NCBI GenBank assembly: GCA_963922205.1
Contig: CAWUHX010000046.1
Coordinates: 1,178,001-1,242,000 of the forward strand
Length of the DNA stretch: 64,000 nt
Direction: 5' to 3'
From: Romanomermis culicivorax
Lineage: Eukaryota > Nematoda > Enoplea > Mermithida > Mermithidae
The notes below the pieces were generated by a model that was not told the DNA's origin, searched no databases, and was given only the letters and a program-made list of their open reading frames with translations. Made by a program: the position numbers and the translations under genes. The first letter of the stretch is position 1; each line of letters starts with the position of its first letter. Below, piece after piece: positions 12,641-23,872 of this stretch.

Positions 12641-13077
12641 CATACATATAACAGAGCTCCAAGGTCTGGGGGGGGGGTTGGAGCACTTTTTTTTGGCCAG
12701 GGGTCAGTAATTCCCAAAATTTTGGGGGGAGGGGTCCATGAAGGAAAAAAAATTCGATTTTTTCATGGAAAATGTCCAAAAAATGGTTCAAAAAGTAGTA
12801 ATTTTTGTCTAAAAAATGATAAAATCTGTACTTATGACGCCAAGCGCCAACAAAATTGACATTTTTAACCATTTTTTGTTCCAAAATTGACATTTTTCAT
12901 GAAAAAATGACATTTTTCAGTATTTTTCCAACTAAAACTATGGGGGTTCCTAGGGCTACCATATGGCTAGCCTTTGGATTGGAAAATCCTGGCAGGGGGT
13001 CGCCCAATGGCTAGCCATATGGTCAATGATTTCTGGGGGGGGTTCCCATAGCACTTCCCCCCCCAATTACATGCATG
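12641..13077. mobile_element. MITE, CATACATGTAAY family, copy A
   Basis: Starts CATACATATAAC and ends ATTACATGCATG. The flanks are TTTACAAG on both sides (12633-12640 and 13078-13085), a perfect 8-bp target duplication. The interior shows the family signatures: a C/G run at each end, a central AAAATTGACATTTTT series and an internal palindrome of CCATATGGCTAGCC with its inverse. 437 bp, non-coding. Confidence 0.85.
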
Positions 13078-13693
13078 TTTACAAGCATTATGGAACAAAT
13101 ATTCCAGCAAACTCTCGAGTAGCTTAATGATCCTGAATTATATGAGAAATCAACCATCCCAAAAAACATGTTAATCTTTCTGGCGTGAAGTGCTGGAAAA
13201 CTTTTTTGGGGGTACTGACATTGTGCGATGCTGGAAAATCAATTTTCCGAACATTTATTTCAATTATAAGATTAGAATTTTCTATTCAAAAATCATAAAT
13301 TCTACAAATTTATCATTTAAAAAATTTTTAAACCTGTAATTTATTCATAAGTTTTCAATCTTGCCAAAAATGCTCCAAATGCCAGTTTTTTTGAAGGTCA
13401 TGTAAAACTTTTTTTAGCCTTGGAGCCAAATTTGCAAATTGACGAATGAAAAACAAAATGAAGCAATGGCCAAAATTGCAATGAAGGTTTACAAAATTTA
13501 TAAGCAGTAGTTTTTCTAAAAATTATGTACAATAAAATGATGTGAAACTTGCAAAATACTGGGAAAAAGTCAAACTAAAATTTGTGCACCAAATTTTTGT
13601 AGAAGTGTTCAAGATAAAAATGTCCCCCTAGAGTAGGAAATGAATATCTCCTTGTCCAAGTTGACCCTAGGAAGTTTTCTCTGAAACCACCAG

Positions 13694-14775
13694 CAGGCTT
13701 TTTTTAGTCATTTTAGGAGCCTGGGCCCCTAAAAGTTCGGAAATGGCTCCTAAAATTTTAGGTCTAGGAGCCATTTTGGCTCCTAAAATTTTGACATATT
13801 CATTTATATTATAGTGAATTGTAGCTGTTTTCATTCAATTTTAGATTTGAAGTAAGTGTTTTACAGGCTCTAAAATCATAAAACTTCGAAAATTTTCCAG
13901 CGCTTCGCCCTGGATCTTATTATATAATTTTTTTAATTAGTCTATTCACTGTTTCTCTACAAATCAAACTTTCTGGAAAAAAATTCTCGACGAAGGGAAA
14001 AAACATGGGGGTTCGACATGGAAAAGATGAATTTTGGTGCATTTGGTGCAAAAGAATTCTGGTGATCAAAATCTCAATTTTTCCATTTTTTTTACTATTA
14101 TTTTAAATATGGAGCCGAGTTTGAATTCATGATTATAATAAATGGTGATTTTCATAAATTTCAAGTTTAATTTGAGCTTGTCAAACTTATGAAAGTATCA
14201 ACATATTTTTTAGTTTGTAAAATGATGTTTTCGAACCTTGTATGTTTATCGAATAAGTTATCCTTAAATTGATTTTCCAGCATTTAGAGTGTCAAAATCT
14301 GAAAAAAATCGTTGCATAGTGCCGGAAAAATATAGGGAACAACGGAACAATGAGAACAGAAGCTGCAATTTCAAAACCATATACTTTTGAGTCGGAAGGA
14401 AATGAAGTCAAGTGCAATCTTGGATGAAGATTTGTGCAAAATTAAACGAAATATCACGTTTTTTGCATAAAAAATTTTCTTTGCACAAAGATTTCTCAGC
14501 CGATGTTTGTACGTGTGGAAATATGCCTGTAACTGAAAACACTGGGTAGAAATCAAATTTTGTTCTCTCTCTCTCTCTCTCTTTTTAAAAACTCGTATCA
14601 ACTGGTTGAATATCTAGATGATTTAATTATATAGTACGTTCTACAGTGTGTTACAAGCACGTTTTTCAATATTCTTTAATTAAAAATTTTTGGCTCCCAA
14701 AATTTTAATTTGGCCCCTAAAAATTCAGGCCTAGGAGCCATTTGGCTCCTGGTTTTCAAACCAAAAAAAAGCCTG
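13694..14775. mobile_element. hAT-like non-autonomous element, TSD ACCACCAG
   Basis: It starts CAGGCTTTTTTT and ends AAAAAAAAGCCTG, inverted ends of about 12 bp. It is flanked by ACCACCAG at 13686-13693 and 14776-14783, a perfect 8-bp duplication as in hAT transposons. Subterminal blocks AGGAGCCATTTTGGCTCCTAA are themselves palindromic. It carries a (CT) run and no transposase. A reverse-oriented relative lies at 16946-18440, on the far side of the Harbinger transposase. Confidence 0.75.
14563..14583. repeat. (CT)n microsatellite
   Basis: About ten CT units inside the 13694-14775 element; absent from the sister copy at 16946-18440, so it arose or was lost after the copies separated. Confidence 0.8.
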
Positions 14776-14904
14776 ACCACCAGAAAGGACTATAGAATTC
14801 TTAAATTTGGAATTCAAATTGACCAAATCCATTTTTATCCAAACTATATCATTTCATCTTGCCAAAAAACTTTTCCAGCAACACCAACAAAATAATCTTC
14901 AAAT

Positions 14905-16150
14905 GTATCTCATAAATTTGATGCAGCAAACTTTGACCTATTTCCACCCAAACTTCTTGTAGACATAAAATTGTTCCAATTAGAATTTTCTGCATAAATT
15001 TGATGCCGTAGGGTCATGCGAAAATTGTGTAGGCATACACATGCCTGGACAACAGTGTCAACATTTTCAGGGCTAAGTTCCATAGCTTTGGCTAAAATCA
15101 TCCAGGGACGTACCAAAATGAAAAAGGCATTTTCGACCACCCGAGGGGCCCTCAACAATCCATAATTAAAAATGGGCTGAGCATGGGACAATTGGCGTCC
15201 GGGGTATGGCTGAAGCAAGTACGTTTTTAGTGGAAATGCTTTATCCCCCAATAAAACGTTCTCACAAATAATGTCAGTTCGGGGTAACTGTGATTTTTCA
15301 TCAAAATTGTACTCTTCTGAAAAAAATCTTATTTTTAAGATGAATAACTGATGTTCAAAGATACAAAATTTGTACTTTTGTCAAATTTTCGTCAAATTTG
15401 TGAATTTGTGAAATTGCTACCATCGGACTGCCTATCATAGCCACCAATATCAACCATCATAAATTTGTAGTTTGCATCAAGGACGGCAAGCAATACAGTC
15501 GGAAAATAGCCTTTATAATTATAAAAATAACTTCCACTGTTTGATGGTGCCTATAAAATAGATTTGCTAGTTTAAAAACAAAAAATGTTAATTTAGTGAT
15601 TACTTTAATTCTAATGTGCTTGCCATCTATAGCACCGATGCAATTTGGAAAGTTCCAGTTTTTATAAAAAGCATTTTGCATGTCCCTCCATTCTTCTTTT
15701 GTTGATGGAACTTTTAAAAATTCGCCCTTCAAATTCTCGTAAATCGCCCGACATGTTGCATGAAATATTCAGCCAACTGCTAATGGATGTATTTGGAAGC
15801 GAAGACCAGTTGAAACAAAACTTTGGCCTGTGGCCAAAATTCTATATATTTTTAGAATTTAAAATCTACTGAAATTAACATAATTTCAACATTTTTTACT
15901 TTAAAGTCAAGGCCAACCTTTCTTCTGGCAAAATTGGGATTGAATGTGTATAAACCTGCTGAATGTCCATTGAATTAAGTTCAATATTTGATCGAAATCT
16001 TCTTTAAACATATGGCAGTATTTGAAAAATAGATCATCATTCTTCAGCAATGCTAATTTTTTGACCACTTGAAAAAACTCACCATTTATCAGCTGCAGTT
16101 TGAAAAATGGATGGACTGATTGGCGCTGTAGTTTCGGCCTTCTTTTTGCT
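14905..16150 (-). pseudogene. PIF/Harbinger transposase (HARBI1-like)
   Basis: Read on the minus strand, N to C. An N-terminal region (about 16140-15950) has HPFFKLQLINGEFF and CHMFKEDFDQILNLI. Then come RAIYENLKGEFLKVPST and NWNFPNCIGAIDGKHI (first catalytic Asp), ending at a GTAATC donor near 15600. After a short intron, APSNSGSYFYNYKGYF and VDIGGYDRQSDG (second Asp) follow, then GDKAFPLKTYLLQPYPG and RAPRVVENAFFILVRPW (catalytic Glu) and LHNF (14910-15251). The full DDE set is therefore visible. The SANT/Myb partner that autonomous Harbingers also carry was not found, and I could not join all segments in one frame, so I list it as probably inactive. Confidence 0.75.
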
Positions 16151-16945
16151 AATAAATAAAGCAGGATCGACTCTCAAAGTTCTGCACTGACCATAGTATA
16201 TTCATAAAATCCAAGCTAAAAATAAAAAAATATGTAATTTTTGGATAAGAAATTAGAAGTTTCTTAGAATAAAAATGGTGCACAGAGTATAGCATATAAG
16301 TACATACTAGATTTTGTAATGTTTAGATTTCCTGTCAATCACTGAGAAAAATCTCAAATTTTTTCAGTGCTTGGCACGGATCAATGAGTATATTAGTAAT
16401 TGTTTTCTATGAGGCATGGCCAAGAAAATTTTTGGCATGGTTCTCATTGTGCAAAAATTTTTTTGAGTACAAAAACAAAAAACCATGTTTTTGATTAGGT
16501 GCTGTTGTTGGAATATCTACTTCACTCACTAATTAGTCGTCATCAGTTCAATTGAGTTACTCCATCTCTTTTTTCACTATTTAAGAGTCAATTTGCTGAA
16601 ATATGAGATTTTTCATCACTTCTTAAAATTTCATTCTCTCACTTCATTTGGAATTTTCCACACATTTTGAAACCTGAACCATCGCAATCCCCACTAAAAA
16701 TGATAAAATGTCATTCCAAGACTGTAAATTTAGAGCTAATTGTTGCAAACTTTCATTTTCCAGCATTCTGGAACACAAAAAAATTTTCCCAGCGCAATGC
16801 ACAGAAACAAGAAACAATCTCTCAGTTTGATTCCAATTTATTTTCACCGTTATGAAGTTTCCAGCCTTTTAGAATGTAAAAACCTGAAGAGTGCCAGATT
16901 ATTTTGTTTGCTAGTCCCCATGTTAAAAAATCCTGGCTACGACCC

Positions 16946-18440
16946 CAGGCATTTTTTGGTCTGAAAACCAGGAGCCAAATGGCTCCTAGGCCTACATTTT
17001 TAGAGGCCAAATTGAAATGTTGGGAGCCAAAAATTTTTAATTTGAAGAATATCGCAGAATAGATTTGTAACACACTGTGGAATGTATATATAATTAAATT
17101 ATAGGGATATTCAATCAGCTGATACATGTTCGAAACATACATGTAATGAGGTCCTGAGGTCTGCGTGGGGTTGGGTGACTTTTTTTGGTCTGGGGGTCAG
17201 TAACTCCCAAAATTTTGGGGGGAGGTGTCTCTCAGCAGAAAAAAATTCGATTTTTTCACAAAAAAGTCCGAAATACAGTTCAAAAAATTAGAATTTTTTT
17301 CTTAAAAGATGATAAAAATGTATTTATGGCACGAAGCGCCAAAAAAATTCACATTTTGACCATTTTTTGTTTGAAAATTGAAATTTTTCATCAAAAATTT
17401 GATATTTTTCAGTATTTTTCTGACCAAAAGTATGGGGTCCCGACAACTACCATATGGCTAGCCACTGGATTGGAAAATCCTGGGGGGGCGGTCGCCCAAT
17501 GGCTATCCATATGGTCCACAATTTCTGGGGAGGGGGTTTCCCATAGCACTTCCCCCCCAATTATGTGTATGGTTCGAAAAGATTACTGTTAAAAATTTTA
17601 TTTCCAAACAGCATTTTTCAGTTATAAGCTTCATTCTACATGTACAAAGATCGACCAACAAATCTTCATGCAAAGAAAAAAATTTTTATGCAAAAAAACA
17701 TGATATTTTGTTTATTTTTGCACAAATCTTCTTCCAAGATGGCACTTGAGTTCATTACCTTCCAGCACAAAAGTATAAGGTTTTGTGAATGCAGCTTCTG
17801 TTCTTGTTCTTCTGTGGTTACCTCTATCTTTGGGGTGCTATGCTACAAAATTTTTTTCAGATTCTGGCACTCTAAAATACTGGAAAATCAATTTAAAGAA
17901 AATTTTTCAACAAAGATAAGGCTCAAAAACCGTTTTACAAATCAACAAATATGTACATTTGAAAAAATTTGAATTGAACTTGAAATTTATGGAAATCACC
18001 CATTATAGGGTTATGAATTAAAACGCCGCTTCACATTTGAAATATTACTTACAAAAAAAGAGGAAAAATTGAGCTTTTGACCATTCACCAAAATTCATTT
18101 TTTCCTTGTCGAACCCCCATATTTTTCCTCTTTATCGAAAATTTGCTACCCCAGAAAGTTTAATTTGTAGGAAAACAGTGAACAGACTGACCCAAAAGAG
18201 TATAAAAAGAAATTCAGTGCAAAGCGCCGGAAAATTTTTCTTGTTTCATGATTTTAGAGCCTGTAAAACACCTACTTCAAATCTAAAATTGAATGAAAAT
18301 AACTGTAATTCACTAAAATATAAACAGATAAATCAAAATTTTTAGGAGCCAAAATGGCTCCTAGACTAAATCTTAAGAGCAGTTTCCAAAATTTTAGTGG
18401 CCCAGGCCCCTAAAATGACTAAAAAACCTATACAGCCCTG
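16946..18440. mobile_element. Second, inverted copy of the CAGGC hAT-like element
   Basis: It begins CAGGCATTTTTTGGTC and ends TACAGCCCTG. Read in reverse it follows 13694-14775 block by block: the AGGAGCCAAATGGCTCCTAGG palindrome at both ends, the GCACAAATCTTC..GATGGCACTTGAG block, and the CCCATATTTTTCC region. It is interrupted by the MITE at 17136-17571; without that it is about 1.05 kb, close to the other copy. No matching target duplication is seen at its ends, so ectopic exchange between the copies, or decay, is possible. Confidence 0.65.
17136..17571. mobile_element. MITE, CATACATGTAAY family, copy B (nested)
   Basis: Starts CATACATGTAATG, ends TTATGTGTATG, and is flanked by GTTCGAAA at 17128-17135 and 17572-17579 (8/8). 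It inserted into the hAT-like element at 16946-18440; the sister copy at 13694-14775 lacks it. It carries the same internal CCATATGGCTAGCC palindrome and G/C end runs as copies A, C and D. 436 bp. Confidence 0.85.
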
Positions 18441-18449
18441 ATTGCAACC

Positions 18450-18990
18450 ATCAGAAAATTAATCTTCATGCAGTGAGAAACACTGTCTGCTGAATTTATG
18501 TTTCAGGTGAAAAGAAACTGAAAATGCAAAAAAAATTTGGGAAGGTGTATTACCTCAAATTTTTTTAGCACTTCCCGCTGATATTGATTATTTTCATGAT
18601 TGTTTGCGATAATCCAGCTCAGATGCAACGATAAGCATGTCTACTTTATTTGCTAGTTGGAACTCAATAGTTGTTACCATTTAGAAAGTCTTATCTCATA
18701 GTTTATATTGCGCATTGAAAAATCCAAATTCTCGATTGCTTGTCTGATTTTTCAAATTTAGTCACATACTCATACTTTATGACGTTTCGCATTTTTTCCA
18801 ACTATGAAAAATGATTTAATTGACTACAAAATTAGACCACTTATCCAGGAAAGAAATATTGAAAACATTCATTTTCCAGCTTTTTAGAAAATCAAAAAGC
18901 TAAAAAAATTTTCGGTGCTGCAAATCTATTCATCAATTTTGCTGTTCCAAGGAAATTTATAGGAAATCAATGACTGACTTTTTAAATGGT
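18450..18990. other. No gene recognised
   Basis: AT-rich sequence between the hAT-like element and the short MITE at 19001. It holds short repeats of the ATTTTCCAGC..TTTTAGAA type that recur throughout the window (for example 16750, 33022, 45012). No coding segment was found. Confidence 0.4.
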
Positions 18991-19000
18991 TAGCACATTG

Positions 19001-19174
19001 CATACCTATAATAGGGGGGACTTGACCAACCCAAAACCCAACCCCGTCAAGCTTGAAAAAATTAGCTAACATGGGGGTAAAGTGTTTTTTAAATTTACAA
19101 CTTTTTCGATCCCCCCCCCCCCCATAAAATCTCGGGTTTACCCTCCTACCCAACCGGGCACAGTGAGAACACTC
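19001..19174. mobile_element. Short MITE with CATACCTATAAT start, 8-bp TSD
   Basis: It begins CATACCTATAATAGGGGGG and is flanked by GCACATTG at 18993-19000 and 19175-19182 (8/8). It keeps the long C run and AATCTCGGGTTTACCC-like end of the CATACCTGTA family. The right terminus has drifted from the consensus. 174 bp. Confidence 0.65.
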
Positions 19175-19607
19175 GCACATTGTTCAAACATTAGCATCAT
19201 CAGACAGAAAAATTAAATTACAAATCATGAAATATGTGTTGGAAAGATTTATCTTACAACGTTCTAATCTAAGGTACGGGAACCCAAAAAAAGAAGAATG
19301 ATTCCAATTGAATCTATGACTCTTCATTTTGGCTAAGCACAAATACATAGGTTTTCCTCGCTTTGGCTTATTGCTACTACTATTAATTTCGATATATTCT
19401 TATCATAATCTGACTCAAGTCGACAATCTTCGTTTTACTGATTGAATTACGTCCAGAAAAATTACTGATTGAATTACGTCCAGAAAAGCTCAAAAATGCA
19501 TAAATAAAGCGCACCGTGGCATTTTAAAGCAAAAAACAGCATGGATAGAATAGCGGAAAAAATTTTGATCACATTCACCAAATGGTGAAAGGTCTACGCG
19601 AAAAAAC

Positions 19608-19745
19608 ATTGGCGGGCAACACCGCCGAAATTCCGATTGAAATTTCTACAGTAACCTTTGAAAATTACTAGCGGCGGCTGCTTGCCTGCTTGGTCCTAAA
19701 CTAGCGAGCTAGTGGTCATCACGCACAGTGTTGCCCGCCGCGTGT
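19608..19745. repeat. Palindromic element with GGCGGGCAACAC ends
   Basis: GGCGGGCAACAC at 19611 and its exact inverse GTGTTGCCCGCC near 19728 bracket about 120 bp that also carry an inner CTAGCGAGCTAG palindrome. It shares diverged blocks with 11295-11455. A small fold-back element; target duplication not resolved. Confidence 0.45.
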
Positions 19746-19924
19746 AGTGACACTCCGCCTTAACAGTTGAAATTCCCTAATTTATACCATTATCAGCTGC
19801 TTTTATAAAAATTTGTTAAGTAATACATATGCATTTAAAAGAATAATAAAAACTCACTGGCACACTTATCGAATCCGAGATCTACAGTAATTACCTCAGA
19901 ATAATTCATTACACACAGGCACGT

Positions 19925-20105
19925 ATCTGCAGGCGTCTTTACAAAACGGACATGAGGCAACATACCTGAAGGTGTCTTTACAAAATGGACATGAAATTAC
20001 GAAATTTTATAAAATGGACAGAAACCCTACAAAACGTCTAAGCCTAAGCTAAGACCTACGCTTTAGCTTGAGCCCATGTCTAAGCCTACGCATAAGCCTA
20101 AGACA
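19925..20105. repeat. Degenerate direct repeats, including TAAGCC-like motifs
   Basis: The phrase GTCTTTACAAAA(C/T)GGACATGA occurs twice about 44 bp apart (near 19937 and 19973), followed by a third partial copy. After these comes a decayed series of CTAAGCCTA(A/C)GC motifs (20040-20105) resembling degenerate nematode telomere hexamers. The arrangement suggests an ancient interstitial telomeric insertion. Confidence 0.4.
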
Positions 20106-20243
20106 AAATTTCTCGTCTCAAATACAATTCTCTTCAAAGGTCGTGTTGGTCTAGAAAATGTGAAGAGCTTCGCAGTTCTTTTGCTCGAAATTGGGCCTCA
20201 CTTACGGTATATTGAGTAATAGTCATAAATTGAATATAATTTA

Positions 20244-20487
20244 TAGTCTGTTTTTTTAAATGCTTCTAAATAATGAAAGTGGAAAGCAACGTGTATTTCA
20301 GATTTTCACGATTTTCTGATTAACAATATATCAGAGAGGAATTGAAAATTTGTGAGCATATTGACCTAACCTTTAACAATTTTTCGAGTGAAAAATTTTA
20401 GAATAAGATCTCTATGTAAGTGATTTTGACGACGGTACTGATTTGTGTCACTTTTCTATTTAGAAGCATTTTATAAAAAACAGACTA
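20244..20487. mobile_element. Tc1/mariner-type MITE with TA duplication
   Basis: Inverted ends read TAGTCTGTTTTTT..AATGCTTCTAAAT and AGAAGCATTT..AAAAAACAGACTA, about 30 bp, with TA on both sides. A reversed, diverged copy lies at 48932-49175 in the receptor-gene intron. The outermost TATAGTCTGTTTTT alone recurs at 58755, in aminotransferase intron 1. 244 bp. Confidence 0.65.
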
Positions 20488-21347
20488 TAGTATAACAATA
20501 AAATACTGAAGTGATAATCGTCTCTTAAACAAATAATTAGAACGGGTTTTCAAATAGCAGAGTGCATAAGATGGGGCACCAAAGTAAGACATCCAAGAGA
20601 AACCATTACCTAACAATGGGCACCAACTTGAGACAACAATACAGGTAACAAAGTTAGACTATACCGAATTTAGCAAAGTAGTTACTAGTTATTGGTTATT
20701 GTGATAGTACTCTTAGGTAGCTCGTTTTTCGACAATGCTGTGTTACACTGTAGTTGAGTTAAATTCATCGAACCTTACTCGGCCACAACATGTGCGATTC
20801 ATGTGCCTAACTGCACGCAAAAATTCATAACTACATTATAAAAACCCTTTGACCAATTTAATAATATGCAAATGAAACCCCAGTTTAACATATCATTTAT
20901 TGCACGTTTTTGCTCAAAACTATCATTTATGTCTCATAGAGACATTGATGAAAACTTCCGGAATACATTTTTGAAGCATAAATTCGCTTAGAAAACAAGC
21001 ACTTCACCACGCACGACCAATGTTGTAGCTTCAACTCATATCAAACAAATCAAATGCGCCACCCCATATGCAAAAGCTTGGTGGCTGAATCCTGAGAGAC
21101 GTAGAATCTAACGATCTAACAATTTTATTCATTTTTTTGGAAAATTTTTGCAAAAAATTTTTCGGAACACATTTTCCACGTATTCAGGACGATTTCCCAT
21201 GCTTGAGCATTGTTTTCGCGAGACATTTTCACTGTTTCCTGACACGATTTTTACAAAATGCATGGAAAATTCTGTCTCGAAAGATTGAAAAACATGTCCT
21301 GAAAACAATGTTTAAGCATAGGGAATCATCAAAAAACGTGTCCCGAA

Positions 21348-22146
21348 CATACATGTAATAGGGGGGGAAGTGCTATAGGAACCCCCCCCCCCCAAAATCG
21401 TCGACCTTATGGCTAACCATTGACCGACCGCCCCCAGGATTACCCAATCCTATGGCTAGCCATATGGTAGCCGTAGGAACCCCCATACTTTTTGTCGGAA
21501 AAATACTGAAAAATGTTAATTTTTTGATGAAACATGTCAATTTTTAAACAAAAAATGGTCAAAAGTGTGAATTTTCTGGGCGCCCCATGCCATTAATACA
21601 TTTCTTCGGTCTTTTTTTTAAATTAGTATTTTTTGAACTATTTTCCGGATGTTGTATGGCAACATACAACATTCCACCCGTAGGATTGATGTTGTAGCCA
21701 ATCCATGGGTACCGAACCCGGCCATTTTTGTTGAGCCCTGGTCGGGATGGTTATACCTACCCCGACATTGGCCGATGGTGGGACAGCTACGGCGCCACCC
21801 AGGAAGCCCTTCAACAAAAGACAGCTACGGCGCCTTCAACAAGAAAAAGGACAGCTACGGCGCCACCCAGGAAGCCCTTCAACAAAAAAAGCCAATGTTG
21901 GGGTAGGTGTAATCATCCCGACCAGGGCTCAACAAAAATGGCCGGGTTCGGAACCCGTGGATTGGCTATAACATCAATCCTACGGGTGGAATGTTGTATG
22001 TTGCCATACAACACGGACATTTTTCGTGAAAAAATCGATTTTTCTTGCTTGAGAGATCCATCCCCCCCAAAATTTTGGGATCCCCAACCCAGAAAAAGTC
22101 GTCCGACCCCCCCCCCCCCAGACCTGGGGTCTCCGTTACATGTATG
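21348..22146. mobile_element. MITE, CATACATGTAAY family, copy C (split)
   Basis: Starts CATACATGTAATAGGGGGGG, ends GTTACATGTATG, and is flanked by GTCCCGAA at 21340-21347 and 22147-22154 (8/8). It lies in the opposite orientation to copies A and B. Its middle is interrupted by a different element (21650-22013); without that it is about 430 bp. Open frames here are spurious. Confidence 0.85.
21650..22013. mobile_element. Fold-back element with long TIRs and tandem core
   Basis: The first ~55 bp (TGTTGTATGGCAACATACAA, then a CATTCCACCCGTAGGATTGA block) are repeated almost exactly in reverse at the right end. CGGA flanks both sides (21646-21649, 22014-22017), a probable 4-bp duplication; the uninterrupted relative at 43606-44025 has a single such site. 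The core repeats GACAGCTACGGCGCC three times, twice followed by ACCCAGGAAGCCCTTCAACA. A one-sided relative is at 41683-41845. No transposase. Confidence 0.75.
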
Positions 22147-22294
22147 GTCCCGAATACAAGAAAAATGCGTCCCAAACAAGGTTTTGTGGAAACCCAGTAA
22201 AAAAATGGATAAAATCGTTCCTCAGGCGCTTTTTTAATTTTTGAAATTCAATTTTAACGTCCGAATCAGTTGAAAAACAATGAGGTCAATTTTA

Positions 22295-22530
22295 TCCATC
22301 AATGCTTCGGGCATACTTTCCACATGGAAGTCGAATTTAATATGTTGAAGCTTCTAGCATACTTTCTACATGGAAGTTGAATTTTACATGTTGAAGCTTC
22401 GGGCATACTTTCTATACCCTCCATATCACCCCACACACTTAACGAAATCGGGATCCTTTTACATTGTCGACCATACTTTCTACACCCCCTGTATCGGCCC
22501 ACACAGTTAAGGTGGCAAACTTTCATGTAT
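22295..22530. repeat. Tandem repeat, unit about 48 bp
   Basis: The phrase GCATACTTTC(C/T)ACATGGAAGT, followed by a TGTTGAAGCTTC block, is repeated at about 22311, 22359 and 22403. Looser GCATACTTTCTA and CCATACTTTCTACA copies follow at about 22403 and 22470. Non-coding minisatellite-like array. Confidence 0.6.
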
Positions 22531-22697
22531 GTTTTGTACAGGGGTATCTTTTGTGTACCTCCTGTGCGGGCCCGTATAACAACTGAGATGGTCCGAAAAA
22601 CGGCCCACCTGGAAGTACAAACATTGCTAATATTACAGTAAAGTAAACTGAGACAGATTGGGGTCTACAACATGCACAATTCACTGTAAAAGAAAAT

Positions 22698-23010
22698 CTA
22701 TGAGCAAAAATAGTCAAAGCAACGCTCATGCTGTTTTGGGCTATCAGACACAAATAATATGTATGATTCTGAAATTGCATTTGGGTCGATGCTGTCAGGA
22801 TTGTAAATGACTAAACATTTGTTTTCGAGGACTTCATGGCGTTTCAATTCTTCTTGGACATAACTTTGATAGTCTGACGTCAGAATAGTATTGCTACAAT
22901 TCATTACAAACTTTCTACAGTAAACTCACTTTCGTCATCAATTCTCTGCTTTGTTATCGTTCTGTCGCTTTTGCGTCGCTTCAAAGGCACACGTCGTCCA
23001 GCATGAAAAA
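22698..23010 (-). CDS. Two 3' exons of an unrecognised gene
   Basis: On the minus strand, exon 23010-22930 follows GTTTTCAG, reads FHAGRRVPLKRRKSDRTITK, and ends at GTGAGTTT. A 56-base intron (22929-22874) ends in GACGTCAG. The last exon, 22873-22698, continues YQSYVQEELKRHEVLENKC, then PDSIDPNAISESYILFVSD, and ends at a stop. Both junctions are phase 1 and the frame is kept. The segment is basic then acidic/mixed, with no domain I recognise. The 5' exons would lie above 23010 but were not found, so start and function are unknown; it could also be a degraded element protein. Confidence 0.35.
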
Positions 23011-23872
23011 CTGAAAACAAGAGAATTTCGATAAAATTAAAGGTAAGAAGCTGCGACAAGATTGGAATCGGCACTTGATTTACGTCATCTGTCACATGTC
23101 AATTGAAATTCTGCGAAGAAAAACAAGAAATTGGCCGAAAAGTAAAATACTTGAAATTTTTTTTCTGCCAATTTTTATGTTTCTAATTTTATATAAAAGT
23201 CGTTTGTGCTTCTCTTTTTTTGGAGGTATATTCTAGGGATTGGATGGGTACCCGAATGCGGATCGGCCTATGTTTTTGGATCCGAATCTGATGCAGATCC
23301 ACTGTTGTCAAATATTAAGATCCGGTCATAGTCGGATCTTTATTGCTTTCAGTTTTCGTTAAATTTCACAAAAAATTTTTTTCAAAAACAAATGTCACAT
23401 CCTATGACTTTATTTGTTATTGAATGTGGTGATTTAATTTTACTTTCTGCCTGAAGCAATTGTTCAAAGACGTTTGAGATTTGACTTCATGCTAATTTTG
23501 TTTTTAGATCCTTCGAGGCACTTTTTGGCCATCCTCAAATAAATATACAATAGCTAGTTATTTGAAATCATTGGTAACAATGAGTTCTTTAATCAAGGTT
23601 TTTTAGCATGAGTCCCATTAGCATTCGTGCCGATGAAAAAAATATTTCATTAATATAGATAGCACGGTCGACAATTGTAACTTTGTTGGTATGAAAATAA
23701 TGTGTGAGTTTGAAACTCCTAATAACTTGCTCTTATTGTCCTATCAACTCATGAAATCATGCTAGATGTTAATACTTTCGAAAATGATAAAACTCTTATT
23801 TGATTCTAATTAAATTAGCTCTTTCTCAATTATTCACTTGGTTAGTTAACTGATGACAAAACACTCAAGGCC

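Noticed and set aside
21649..22237. Overlapping frames with repeated YGATQEALQQK-like peptides
   Set aside because: They translate the tandem core of a fold-back element; open in several phases, no start context, and bounded by inverted repeats.
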